28,542 bases of DNA from Pseudomonadota bacterium (GTDB lineage Bacteria; Pseudomonadota; Gammaproteobacteria; Pseudomonadales; Pseudomonadaceae): assembly GCA_023431055.1 (NCBI GenBank), contig JAEYXX010000089.1:1-28542 (forward strand), in the 5' to 3' direction. Below the pieces are notes generated by a model. The model worked only from the letters and a program-made list of their open reading frames with translations, searched no databases and was not told the DNA's origin. A program made the translations under genes and the position numbers. Shown here in pieces: positions 7,043 to 13,973 of the stretch; positions within the stretch are counted from its first letter, which is position 1; each line of letters starts with the position of its first letter.

Positions 7043-9421
7043 ATGAAACGTTCCCTGACCGCCCTTGCGCTGGTGATTGCCGCAGCAGCGGGCGGCCTGA
7101 CCTGGTACCTGCACGACAAACAACCGCAACGCGACGGCGAGCTGGTACTCGGCGCGCTGCAGGCGCCGGTCACTATCGACTACGACGAACGCGGCGTGCC
7201 GCACATTCGCGCCGAAAATGAAGCGGACATGTATCGCGCCCTCGGTTTCGTCCACGCCCAGGACCGCCTGTTCCAGATGGAGCTGCTGCGGCGCCTGGCA
7301 CGCGGTGAACTGGCCGAAGTGCTCGGCGAAAAGCTGGTGCCCACTGACCGTCTGTTCCGCACTCTGGAAATCGGCCGCCACGCCGATGCCTATGCCGCCA
7401 GGCTGGATCCCAACAGCCCATCCACCCAGGCCCTGCAGCACTACCTCGAAGGCATCAACCAGTACCAGGCCAGTCGCCCACGCCCTCTGGAGTTCGACCT
7501 ACTGGGCATCGAGCCACGCCCCTTCACCATTGCCGACACCCTCAGCGTCGCAGGCTACATGGCCTACAGCTTCGCCGCGGCGCTGCGCACCGAGCCAGTG
7601 ATGACCCACATCCGCGACGAGCTTGGCGCGGACTATCTCGGTCTGTTCGACCTCGACTGGCATCCGCAGGGTGTGATCGGCACCACCCTGGCCGCCAGCG
7701 ACTGGCAGGACCTATCCGCCCTTGCCCAGCTCAGCAACTATGCTCTGGCAGGCACCGGCCTGCCGCAGTTCGAAGGCAGCAACGCCTGGGCCGTATCCGG
7801 CAGCCGCACCGCCAGCGGCAAGCCGCTGCTAGCCGGCGACCCGCACATTCGCTTCTCGCTGCCGGCGGTCTGGTACGAGGCGCACCTGCAGGCACCCGGC
7901 TACGAGCTGTATGGCTACCACCACGCGCTGATTCCCAGCGCCATGCTCGGCCACAATCGCGACTTCGCCTGGAGCCTGACCATGTTCCAGAACGACGACC
8001 TCGACCTGATCGCCGAGCGGGTCAACCCGGACAACGCCAATCAGGTCTGGTACCAGGGCAACTGGGTCGACTTCGAGCAACGCACGGAAACCATCCAGGT
8101 CAAGGGCGCCGAGCCGGTGCAGATCACCCTGCGTCGCTCCACGCACGGCCCGATCATCAACGATGCCCTGGGCCAGACCAGCGGCAGCACACCGATCGCC
8201 ATGTGGTGGGCCTTCCTCGAAACCGACAATCCGATGCTCGACGCCTTCTACCAGCTCAATCGCGCGGACGAGCTGGAAAAGGCCCGCGCCGCCGTCGAGA
8301 AGATCGAAGCCCCCGGCCTCAACGTGGTCTGGGCCAACGCCGGCGGCGATATCGGCTGGTGGGCCGCAGCCAAGCTGCCGCTGCGCCCGGACGGCGTCAA
8401 CCCGACCTTCATACTCGACGGCGCCAGCGGTGAGGCGGACAAGCTCGGCTATCACCCCTTCAGCGCCAACCCGCAGGAAGAGAATCCGCAGCGCGGCTAC
8501 ATCCTCTCGGCCAACTACCAGCCCGTGCCGGCCAGCGGTATCGAGATTCCCGGTTACTACAACCTGCCTGATCGCGGCCAGCGCCTGAACCAGCACCTGA
8601 GCGATGCCTCGGTGAAATGGGATACGCAGAACAGCCAGACGCTGCAGCTCGACCCCGGTACCGGCTACGGCCCGCGTCTGCTGGCACCGATCCTCGACGA
8701 CCTGCGCAGCGCAGCGGCGAACGATCAGGAGCGCGCGCTGGTGGAACAACTGGCCGACTGGAATGGCGACCACGCACTCGATTCCGTGGCCGCCACCCTG
8801 TTCAACCAGCTGACCTACCAGCTCGCCCACGAAGCCATGGCCGACGAACTGGGCGAGGCGTTCTTCGACAGCCTGCTGCAGACCCGCGCGCTCGACACCG
8901 CGCTACCGCGCCTGACCGCCAATGCCGACTCGCCCTGGTGGAATCGCCAGGGCAGCGAGCAGCGAGAGAGCCGCACGCAAATCGTCGCCGAGGCCTGGCG
9001 CGCCAGCCTGGAGCACCTGCGCAGCCTGTTCGGCGATGATGTCGAGGCCTGGACCTGGGGCCGTGGCCATACCCTCACCCACAGCCATGCGCTTGGCCAA
9101 CAGCAGCCGCTGGCTTGGCTGCTCAACGTCGGCCCGCTGGCCGCGCCTGGTGGCCATGAAACGCCGAACAACCTGTCGCACAAGATCGGGCCGGCGCCCT
9201 GGCCGGTGGTCTATGGCCCCTCGACCCGGCGCCTGGTCGACCTCGGCGACGCAGACAAGGCTCTGGGCGGCATTCCGGTAGGCCAGAGCGGCGTACCGTT
9301 CGACGCGCATTACGGCGATCAGGCCGCCGCCCACGTGGCCGGCGAATATCAGCCGCAGCACCTCAGCGAGGCGGATGTGCAAGCGCACAGCCAGGGCACG
9401 CTGCGCCTGCTGCCACGCTGA
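7043..9421 (+). CDS. Penicillin acylase family protein (Ntn hydrolase; AHL acylase candidate)
   Basis: A 792-residue precursor of the penicillin amidase family. An N-terminal hydrophobic segment (MKRSLTALALVIAAAAGGL) exports or anchors it, so it should act in the periplasm. The alpha part contains DERGVPHIRAENEADMYRALGFVHAQDRLFQMELLRR-type motifs. Autoproteolysis would free Ser246, the N-terminal nucleophile, in the sequence G-SNAWAVSGSRT. Later motifs (GDPHIRFSLPAVWYEAHL, FAWSLTMFQNDDLDL, STHGPI) also fit the family. ATG 7043 has AAGGA about 8 nt upstream. By size and neighbours it resembles P. aeruginosa PA0305 (HacB), an acyl-homoserine-lactone acylase. Substrate specificity cannot be read from sequence alone, so I give no symbol. 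The divergent AraC gene is its probable regulator. Confidence 0.92.
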   Translation: MKRSLTALALVIAAAAGGLTWYLHDKQPQRDGELVLGALQAPVTIDYDERGVPHIRAENEADMYRALGFVHAQDRLFQMELLRRLARGELAEVLGEKLVPTDRLFRTLEIGRHADAYAARLDPNSPSTQALQHYLEGINQYQASRPRPLEFDLLGIEPRPFTIADTLSVAGYMAYSFAAALRTEPVMTHIRDELGADYLGLFDLDWHPQGVIGTTLAASDWQDLSALAQLSNYALAGTGLPQFEGSNAWAVSGSRTASGKPLLAGDPHIRFSLPAVWYEAHLQAPGYELYGYHHALIPSAMLGHNRDFAWSLTMFQNDDLDLIAERVNPDNANQVWYQGNWVDFEQRTETIQVKGAEPVQITLRRSTHGPIINDALGQTSGSTPIAMWWAFLETDNPMLDAFYQLNRADELEKARAAVEKIEAPGLNVVWANAGGDIGWWAAAKLPLRPDGVNPTFILDGASGEADKLGYHPFSANPQEENPQRGYILSANYQPVPASGIEIPGYYNLPDRGQRLNQHLSDASVKWDTQNSQTLQLDPGTGYGPRLLAPILDDLRSAAANDQERALVEQLADWNGDHALDSVAATLFNQLTYQLAHEAMADELGEAFFDSLLQTRALDTALPRLTANADSPWWNRQGSEQRESRTQIVAEAWRASLEHLRSLFGDDVEAWTWGRGHTLTHSHALGQQQPLAWLLNVGPLAAPGGHETPNNLSHKIGPAPWPVVYGPSTRRLVDLGDADKALGGIPVGQSGVPFDAHYGDQAAAHVAGEYQPQHLSEADVQAHSQGTLRLLPR

Positions 9422-9436
9422 TCGCCGGAACGAGCC

Positions 9437-9487
9437 TGCACACAGCGTGGTGCGCCAGCGGTGCATCGCGCTGCACGCTGGTGCACC
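9437..9487. promoter_or_regulatory. Candidate enhancer (NtrC-like half-sites) upstream of the sigma-54 promoter
   Basis: A cluster of TGCAC/GTGC(A) half-sites (TGCAC at 9437 and 9472; GTGC at 9450, 9462 and 9482) sits about 110-160 bp before the predicted sRNA start. That is the usual distance for a sigma-54 activator site. The half-sites resemble NtrC boxes (TGCACC..GGTGCA), but the spacings differ from the enteric consensus by a few bases. The near-palindrome 9455-9481 may alternatively be the acylase terminator. Confidence 0.4.
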
Positions 9488-9570
9488 GTGGCGCCGCAAA
9501 TGCCGCCGAGGCCCTCGCCCGAGGGCCTGGAAGCCAGCGAAATCAGCCCTTGCCGCTTCGGTAATAAAAT

Positions 9571-9587
9571 TGGCACACCCCCTGCAT
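9571..9587 (+). promoter_or_regulatory. Sigma-54 (RpoN) promoter of the tandem-repeat sRNA
   Basis: TGGCACACCCCCTGCAT matches the -24/-12 consensus TGGCAC-N5-TTGCA. The invariant GG (9572-9573) and GC (9584-9585) are exactly 12 bp apart as required. The predicted start is about 9597. It lies 26 nt before an A/T-poor repeat array and is not followed by a protein gene, as expected for a small-RNA promoter. Confidence 0.85.
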
Positions 9588-9596
9588 AAGCTAAGG

Positions 9597-9871
9597 CAAT
9601 CCCAGTTTCGGGGACCTTGGTACAGGCAGGCCGGGGAATCCCCTTCTTTATTCACCGTGACGGATGCGTCACATGCAGTGCGCCGCAGCCCGCTCGACGA
9701 GCACGGCGCTACCCGTTTCGGGGGCCTTGGTACAGGCAGGCCGGGGAATCCCCCTCTTTATTCGCCGTGACGGATGCGTCACGTGCAGTGCGCCGCAACC
9801 CGCTCGACGAGCACGGCGCTACCCGTTTCGGGGACCTTGGTACAGGCAGGCCGGGGAATCCCCTTCTTTAT
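9597..9871 (+). ncRNA. nrsZ: Candidate nitrogen-regulated small RNA NrsZ
   Basis: The predicted transcript of about 275 nt starts 12 nt after a canonical sigma-54 promoter. It consists of three near-identical 46-nt modules (starting 9606, 9716 and 9826) separated by two 63- to 64-nt linkers. Each module ends in the hairpin GGGGAATCCCC followed by a U-rich tail (TTCTTTAT); the last may be the terminator. The linkers contain GTGACG-GATG-CGTCAC and GCTCG-A-CGAGC hairpins. NrsZ of P. aeruginosa is an NtrC/RpoN-controlled sRNA with a modular repeated structure that is processed to a short active 5' piece and promotes rhlA translation and swarming. It lies next to the homologues of the two genes that follow here. 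The identity rests on promoter type, modular architecture and synteny, recalled rather than aligned. Confidence 0.72.
9606..9871. repeat. 110-bp tandem repeat array, 2.4 copies
   Basis: Units begin at 9606, 9716 and 9826 with a period of exactly 110 bp. Units 1 and 2 differ at five of 110 positions (9614, 9644, 9654, 9673 and 9688 relative to unit 1), all transitions. Unit 3 is identical to unit 1 over its first 46 bp, then the similarity stops at 9871. The array forms the body of the candidate sRNA. Confidence 0.95.
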
Positions 9872-10311
9872 CTGGGACGTAGCGCCAGGCGCGCCCGCCA
9901 ACGTCCGTCCTCTTGCGAGCCGCGCCACTCCCCCTGCAACGGGCGCGGTGACACCAGCACCAGCAGCAGATCCCGCCCGTCGCGCTCCAGGCGCCAGTTC
10001 ACCAGGCCCAGCGGCAGCTTGAGCTGGCCGTCACGCACCCGTCCGTAGGCATCCTCATAGCGATACACCAACGCACCGTCGACATGCTCGGCCTGCGCCT
10101 CAGGCTCACGATTGAACCAGAGCTGCAGCCCCAGCTCCCAGGCCTCGGCATCCTCGATGCGCAAACGGGGCGGGTCGAATACACGACCGATCATCATGCC
10201 GACGAGAAAGGCAATCAGCATCACCGACGCCATAAAACGCCAGCGCAAACGCGGCCGCGGATCTTCTGGCGGCGTAGAATGGCGCTCGTCCCAGTGCTCG
10301 GAGTGCTGCAT
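9868..10311 (-). CDS. Hypothetical single-pass membrane protein
   Basis: A protein of 147 residues from ATG 10311 (151 if the in-frame ATG at 10323 is used). A charged, Pro-rich N-terminus (about 25 residues) is followed by one transmembrane helix (FMASVMLIAFLVGMMIG). A soluble domain follows, ending WRLERDGRDLLLVLVSPRPLQGEWRGS and a beta-rich, basic tail. I do not recognise a domain. Its ATG overlaps the trmL ATG in the shared tetranucleotide CATG at 10309-10312, so the two genes read apart from one point. Its TAA stop (9868-9870) lies inside the final module of the sRNA array, so the 3' end of this gene and the sRNA overlap antisense by a few bases. The position matches the hypothetical gene PA5126 of P. 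aeruginosa. Confidence 0.75.
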   Translation of the reverse strand: MQHSEHWDERHSTPPEDPRPRLRWRFMASVMLIAFLVGMMIGRVFDPPRLRIEDAEAWELGLQLWFNREPEAQAEHVDGALVYRYEDAYGRVRDGQLKLPLGLVNWRLERDGRDLLLVLVSPRPLQGEWRGSQEDGRWRARLALRPR

Positions 10312-10777
10312 GTTCCACGTCATCCTCTTTCAACCGGAAATTCCGCCCAATACCGGCAACATTATCAGGCTGTGCGCCAACAGCGGCTGCCAACTGCACC
10401 TGATCGAGCCACTGGGTTTCGAGCTGGACGACAAACGCCTGCGTCGCGCCGGCCTCGATTATCACGAATACGCCACGCTCAAGCGCCATTCTGACCTGCA
10501 GAGCTGCCTCGACGCCCTCGGCCGGCCGCGCCTGTTCGCCTTCACCACCAAGGGTTCGCAACCCTTCCACGAAATCGCCTACCAGCCCGGCGACGCCTTC
10601 CTGTTCGGCCCGGAAAGCCGTGGCCTGCCCGAGGACGTGCGTAACGCCCTACCGCCGGAGCAGCGCGTACGCCTGCCAATGCGTGCCGGCTGCCGCAGCC
10701 TGAACCTGTCCAACACGGTTGCAGTCACCGTTTACGAAGCCTGGCGGCAGAACGGTTTCGCCGGCGCGGGCGACTGA
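10310..10777 (+). CDS. trmL: tRNA (cytidine(34)-2'-O)-methyltransferase
   Basis: A 155-residue SPOUT methyltransferase. TrmL transfers a methyl group from S-adenosylmethionine to the ribose 2'-OH of the wobble base in tRNA-Leu species. The knotted-fold motifs are present: PEIPPNTGNIIRLCANSG at the N-terminus, LFGPESRGLPEDV in the middle and RSLNLSNTVAVTVYEAWRQ at the C-terminus, the last forming the AdoMet-binding knot. The length is typical. ATG 10310 is preceded by GGAG with a 6-nt spacer; that ribosome site lies inside the coding region of the divergent membrane protein gene. It is followed by a strong hairpin at 10854-10890 shared with the convergent secB. Confidence 0.95.
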   Translation: MFHVILFQPEIPPNTGNIIRLCANSGCQLHLIEPLGFELDDKRLRRAGLDYHEYATLKRHSDLQSCLDALGRPRLFAFTTKGSQPFHEIAYQPGDAFLFGPESRGLPEDVRNALPPEQRVRLPMRAGCRSLNLSNTVAVTVYEAWRQNGFAGAGD

Positions 10778-10853
10778 ACCCGCAGAAACGGCCGGACGGC
10801 ACTCCACGTCAGCCGCAAAGCCGGCTCGTGAACGAACTCACTGCCCAGAACGC

Positions 10854-10890
10854 AAAACGCCGCGATCCTCGCAAGGAGTCGCGGCGTTTT
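10854..10890. terminator. Bidirectional terminator between trmL and secB
   Basis: A perfect 12-bp stem AAAACGCCGCGA / TCGCGGCGTTTT; inside it, TCCT..AGGA can extend the stem. The A and T ends make it active for trmL (plus) and secB (minus). It is built on the same pattern as the ctpA terminator at 16603-16644. Confidence 0.92.
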
Positions 10891-10906
10891 TGCAGCGAAA
10901 CGACGC

Positions 10907-11392
10907 TTATTGAGCGTTAGTCTCGCCAGCCTGCTGCATGCGCTGCAGCTCCTGGGCGTACAGGGCGTCGAAGTTCACCGGCGACAGCATCAGGGCCGGG
11001 AAGGAACCGCGGGTCACCAGGCTGTCCAGCGCTTCGCGAGCGTAAGGGAACAGGATGTTCGGGCAGAAGGCACCGAGAGTGTGGCTCATCGAGGCAGCAT
11101 CGAGGCCCTTGATCAGGAAGATGCCGGCCTGCTGCACTTCGGCGATAAAGGCGACTTCTTCGCCGTTCTTCACGGTCACCGACAGGGTCAGCACCACTTC
11201 ATGGAAGTCACCTTCCAGCGCCTTCTGGCGGGTGTTGAGGTCCAGACCAACGCTCGGGGTCCATTCCTGACGGAAGATTTCCGGGCTCTTCGGCGCTTCG
11301 AAGGACAGGTCCTTGACGTAGATGCGCTGCAGGGAGAATTGCGGGTTCTGCGATTCGGCAGCGGCTGCGCCGCTGTTGGCTTGCTCGGTCAT
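10907..11392 (-). CDS. secB: Protein-export chaperone SecB
   Basis: SecB, 161 residues, is the cytoplasmic tetrameric chaperone that holds presecretory proteins unfolded and hands them to SecA. The recognisable core runs [22 protein letters not shown], then [27 protein letters not shown] and [33 protein letters not shown] 11392 follows AAGGAAGG on the minus strand and gives [19 protein letters not shown], a normal flexible start. An upstream in-frame extension to 11497 would overlap grxC and has no family support. It is the last gene of yibN-grxC-secB, an order kept in E. coli, with 28 nt to grxC. Confidence 0.97.
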   Translation of the reverse strand: MTEQANSGAAAAESQNPQFSLQRIYVKDLSFEAPKSPEIFRQEWTPSVGLDLNTRQKALEGDFHEVVLTLSVTVKNGEEVAFIAEVQQAGIFLIKGLDAASMSHTLGAFCPNILFPYAREALDSLVTRGSFPALMLSPVNFDALYAQELQRMQQAGETNAQ

Positions 11393-11420
11393 GGCGTTAG
11401 CCTTCCTTAACGTTGAGGTT

Positions 11421-11681
11421 TCAAGCGGGATTCTGCAGCAGGGCGTCGAGCTTGCCGGCGCGCTCCAGGGCATAAAGGTCGTCACAGCCACCGACATGGG
11501 TGCTGCCGATCCAGATTTGCGGCACCGAGGTACGCCCGGCCTTGCGGGTCATCTCCGCGCGCACGGCCGGCTGGCCGTCGACACGGATTTCCTCGTAATC
11601 CACCCCTTTGCTGGCCAGCAACTGCTTGGCGCGGATGCAGTAGGGGCACAAGTCGCTGGAATAGATGACCACGTCGGCCAT
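11421..11681 (-). CDS. grxC: Glutaredoxin 3
   Basis: An 86-residue dithiol glutaredoxin that reduces protein or glutathione mixed disulfides in the cytoplasm with glutathione as electron donor. The active site is CPYC at residues 12-15. The cis-proline motif TSVPQIWIG and the glutathione-binding [16 protein letters not shown] are all present. ATG 11681 begins 1 nt after the yibN stop codon, so translation is probably coupled to yibN. It is followed by secB. Confidence 0.97.
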   Translation of the reverse strand: MADVVIYSSDLCPYCIRAKQLLASKGVDYEEIRVDGQPAVRAEMTRKAGRTSVPQIWIGSTHVGGCDDLYALERAGKLDALLQNPA

Positions 11682-11682
11682 G

Positions 11683-12096
11683 TCACTTCACCAGCGGCAG
11701 GTTGTCGCCACGCCAGGTGGCGATGCCACCGGACAGCTTGGCGGCGGTGAAGCCGGCCTTCTTCAGCTCGCGGGCGATGCTGCCGGCGTGCTGACCCATG
11801 GCGTCGACGACGACGATGGTCTTGGCCTTGTGCTTCTCCAGCTCGGCGATGCGCGCAACCACCTTGTCATAAGGGATGTGCAGCGAGCCGACGATATGGC
11901 CGGCGGAGAAGTCCTTCTGCGCACGCACGTCGAGCACCACGCCCTTGTCGCCGTTGACCAGCGCGGTGAGTTCGCGGCTCGACAGGCTCTGCCCGCCCTT
12001 GCGCATCTCGGTGACGATCAGCAGCACCAGCAGCACGGCGAACATGCCGCTCAGTACATAGTGATTAATGATGAATTCAATCAGGTTGGCGAACAT
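11683..12096 (-). CDS. yibN: Rhodanese-like membrane protein YibN
   Basis: A 137-residue protein with an N-terminal transmembrane helix (about residues 13-29) and a cytoplasmic rhodanese domain (VVLDVRAQKDFSAGHIVGSLHIP). The position of the catalytic Cys in active rhodaneses is Asp98 here (VVVDAMGQHAG), so sulfurtransferase activity is not expected. E. coli YibN has a similar Cys-less loop. YibN has been linked to the Sec/YidC membrane-insertion machinery, which agrees with its place in an operon with secB. The upstream region contains a candidate promoter (12128-12155). Confidence 0.9.
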   Translation of the reverse strand: MFANLIEFIINHYVLSGMFAVLLVLLIVTEMRKGGQSLSSRELTALVNGDKGVVLDVRAQKDFSAGHIVGSLHIPYDKVVARIAELEKHKAKTIVVVDAMGQHAGSIARELKKAGFTAAKLSGGIATWRGDNLPLVK

Positions 12097-12127
12097 CTAT
12101 ATGGCCCAGGACGGTAAAATGCCGGCC

Positions 12128-12155
12128 AGTATACACAGCCCCACAGGTCGGCCAA
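12128..12155 (-). promoter_or_regulatory. Candidate promoter for yibN-grxC-secB
   Basis: On the minus strand, TTGGCC (12155-12150) and TATACT (12133-12128) are separated by 16 bp and match the sigma-70 boxes at 4/6 and 5/6 positions. The distance to the yibN start is about 32 nt. Confidence 0.45.
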
Positions 12156-12168
12156 ACCCCGTCCGGCA

Positions 12169-12197
12169 GTGACGCGCCAGGCGCTTGGCCTTAAAAT
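12169..12197 (+). promoter_or_regulatory. Candidate promoter for gpmI
   Basis: GTGACG (12169-12174) and TAAAAT (12192-12197) are separated by 17 bp, matching the sigma-70 boxes at 4/6 and 5/6 positions. The predicted leader to the ATG at 12243 is about 40 nt. Confidence 0.45.
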
Positions 12198-12242
12198 GCC
12201 GGGCTGTTTCCTTGCCCCTCAGACGCAGAGCGAGCCAGCTTA

Positions 12243-13775
12243 ATGAGTGCCACGCCAAAACCCTTGGTTCTGATCATCCTCGACGGCTTCGGTCACAGCG
12301 ACAAACCCGAGTACAACGCCATCCACGCCGCCAACACGCCGGTCTACGACCGCCTGCGTGCCACCTACCCGCACGGCCTGATCTCCGGCAGCGGCATGGA
12401 CGTCGGCTTGCCGGACGGGCAGATGGGCAACTCCGAAGTCGGCCATATGAACCTCGGCGCCGGGCGCGTGGTGTACCAGGACTTCACCCGCGTGACCAAG
12501 GCGATCCGCGACGGCGAATTCTTCGACAACGCCACCATCAACCAGGCCGTGGACAAGGCCGTGGCCGCCGGCAAGGCCGTGCACATTCTCGGCCTGCTCT
12601 CCGATGGCGGCGTACACAGCCATCAGGATCACATCGTCGCCATGGCCGAACTGGCCGCCAAGCGCGGCGCCGAGAAGATCTACCTGCATGCCTTCCTCGA
12701 TGGCCGCGACACGCCACCGAAAAGCGCACAACCGTCCATCGAGCTGCTCGATGCCGCCTTCGCCCGCCTCGGCAAGGGCCGCATCGCCAGCCTCACCGGC
12801 CGTTATTTCGCCATGGACCGCGACAACCGCTGGGACCGCGTCGAGCAGGCCTACCACCTGATCGTCGACGGCGCCGGCCAGTTCAACGCCGCCAGCGCCG
12901 TGGATGGCCTGCAGGCCGCCTATGAGCGTGGCGAGAGTGACGAGTTCGTCAAGGCCACCACCATCGGCACGCCGGTGCAGGTGGAAGATGGCGACGCTGT
13001 GGTGTTCATGAACTTCCGCGCCGACCGCGCCCGTGAACTGACCCGCGCCTTCGTCGAGCCCGGCTTCAAGGAGTTCGAGCGCAAGCGTGCACCGCAGGTC
13101 AGCTTCGTCATGCTCACCCAGTACGCGGCGAGCATCCCGGCGCCCGCTGCCTTCGCCCCGGAAGCCCTGACCAACGTGCTCGGCGAGTACCTGGCAAAAA
13201 ACGGCAAGACCCAGCTGCGCATCGCCGAGACCGAGAAATACGCCCACGTCACCTTCTTCTTCTCCGGCGGCCGCGAAGAGCCGTTCGAGGGCGAAGAACG
13301 TATCCTGATTCCGTCGCCGAATGTCGCCACCTACGACCTCAAGCCGGAAATGAGCGCGCCGGAAGTCACCGACAGGATCGTCGATGCCATCGAGAACCAG
13401 CGTTATGACGTGATCATCGTCAACTACGCCAACGGCGACATGGTCGGCCACACCGGCGTGTTCGAGGCCGCAGTCAAGGCCGTGGAAACCCTCGACACCT
13501 GCGTCGGCCGCATCACCGAGGCGCTGGAGAAGGTCGGCGGTGAAGCGTTGATCACCGCCGACCATGGCAACGTCGAACAGATGGAAGACGAGTGCACTGG
13601 CCAGGCGCACACCGCCCACACCTGCGAGCCGGTGCCGTTCATCTACGTTGGCAAGCGCCCGGCGCGCATCCGCGAAGGCGGCGTGCTGGCCGACGTGGCG
13701 CCGACCCTGCTCAAGCTGATGGGCCTGGAACAACCGGCCGAAATGACCGGCAAGACCATCGTAGAGCTGGAATAA
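12243..13775 (+). CDS. gpmI: 2,3-bisphosphoglycerate-independent phosphoglycerate mutase
   Basis: A 510-residue metalloenzyme that interconverts 3- and 2-phosphoglycerate in glycolysis and gluconeogenesis by way of a phosphoserine. Ser64 in [17 protein letters not shown] is the nucleophile. Metal-binding motifs of the alkaline-phosphatase fold are visible: LIILDGFG at the N-terminus, [14 protein letters not shown] and [12 protein letters not shown] near the C-terminus, and the substrate motif [16 protein letters not shown] in the inserted domain. The length is typical. ATG 12243 has only a weak purine-rich stretch upstream. It is divergent from yibN and followed by envC, as in E. coli, but a long terminator structure separates it from envC here. 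Confidence 0.97.
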   Translation: MSATPKPLVLIILDGFGHSDKPEYNAIHAANTPVYDRLRATYPHGLISGSGMDVGLPDGQMGNSEVGHMNLGAGRVVYQDFTRVTKAIRDGEFFDNATINQAVDKAVAAGKAVHILGLLSDGGVHSHQDHIVAMAELAAKRGAEKIYLHAFLDGRDTPPKSAQPSIELLDAAFARLGKGRIASLTGRYFAMDRDNRWDRVEQAYHLIVDGAGQFNAASAVDGLQAAYERGESDEFVKATTIGTPVQVEDGDAVVFMNFRADRARELTRAFVEPGFKEFERKRAPQVSFVMLTQYAASIPAPAAFAPEALTNVLGEYLAKNGKTQLRIAETEKYAHVTFFFSGGREEPFEGEERILIPSPNVATYDLKPEMSAPEVTDRIVDAIENQRYDVIIVNYANGDMVGHTGVFEAAVKAVETLDTCVGRITEALEKVGGEALITADHGNVEQMEDECTGQAHTAHTCEPVPFIYVGKRPARIREGGVLADVAPTLLKLMGLEQPAEMTGKTIVELE

Positions 13776-13779
13776 CCGT

Positions 13780-13828
13780 AGCCCGGATGCAATCCGGGGG
13801 AACCATGCCCCCGGATTGCATCCGGGCT
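13780..13828. repeat. REP-like palindrome after gpmI
   Basis: Two perfect 21-nt arms (13780-13800 and 13808-13828) built on CCCGGATGCAATCCGGGGG flank a 7-nt loop AACCATG. One arm plus part of the loop recurs at 1905-1931. It starts only 5 bp after the gpmI stop codon and probably also affects transcript stability or termination. Confidence 0.85.
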
Positions 13829-13841
13829 GCGTGACTGGAAT

Positions 13842-13926
13842 AAAGCGGCCTCAGGCTACAGGCGGCAGGCCGCAGGCAAAATCGACAGCCTGTAGCCTGC
13901 CGCTTGCAGCCTGTAGCCGCTTTTTT
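13842..13926 (+). terminator. Long imperfect hairpin and T-run after gpmI
   Basis: AAAGCGGC at 13842-13849 pairs with GCCGCTTT at the far end, and the arms between are repetitive and largely complementary (AGGCTACAGG / CCTGTAGCCT type). A run of six T follows (13921-13926). It is a strong candidate rho-independent terminator built from Pseudomonas-type GCAGCCTGTAGCC repeats. Confidence 0.75.
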
Positions 13927-13973
13927 AGGCATACTAAGCGCCATTCGCACTCCGTTCAGGTGTCGCCTCACCC

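Noticed and set aside
9606..9871. CRISPR-like array
   Set aside because: The spacers are nearly identical to each other, the repeat is 46 nt or more, and no cas genes are present. It is a simple tandem duplication.
9375..10048. Open reading frames across the tandem repeat array with recurring peptides of the type RGPWYRQAGE and TGRPGNP
   Set aside because: The 110-bp period is not a multiple of three, so each repeat is read in a new frame. There are no ribosome sites, and a sigma-54 promoter plus hairpins explain the region better as RNA.
12240..13733. Long open frame antisense to gpmI (497 codons)
   Set aside because: Composition effect of high GC. Its translation is Val/Gly/Asp-rich without domains, while the plus strand encodes gpmI.
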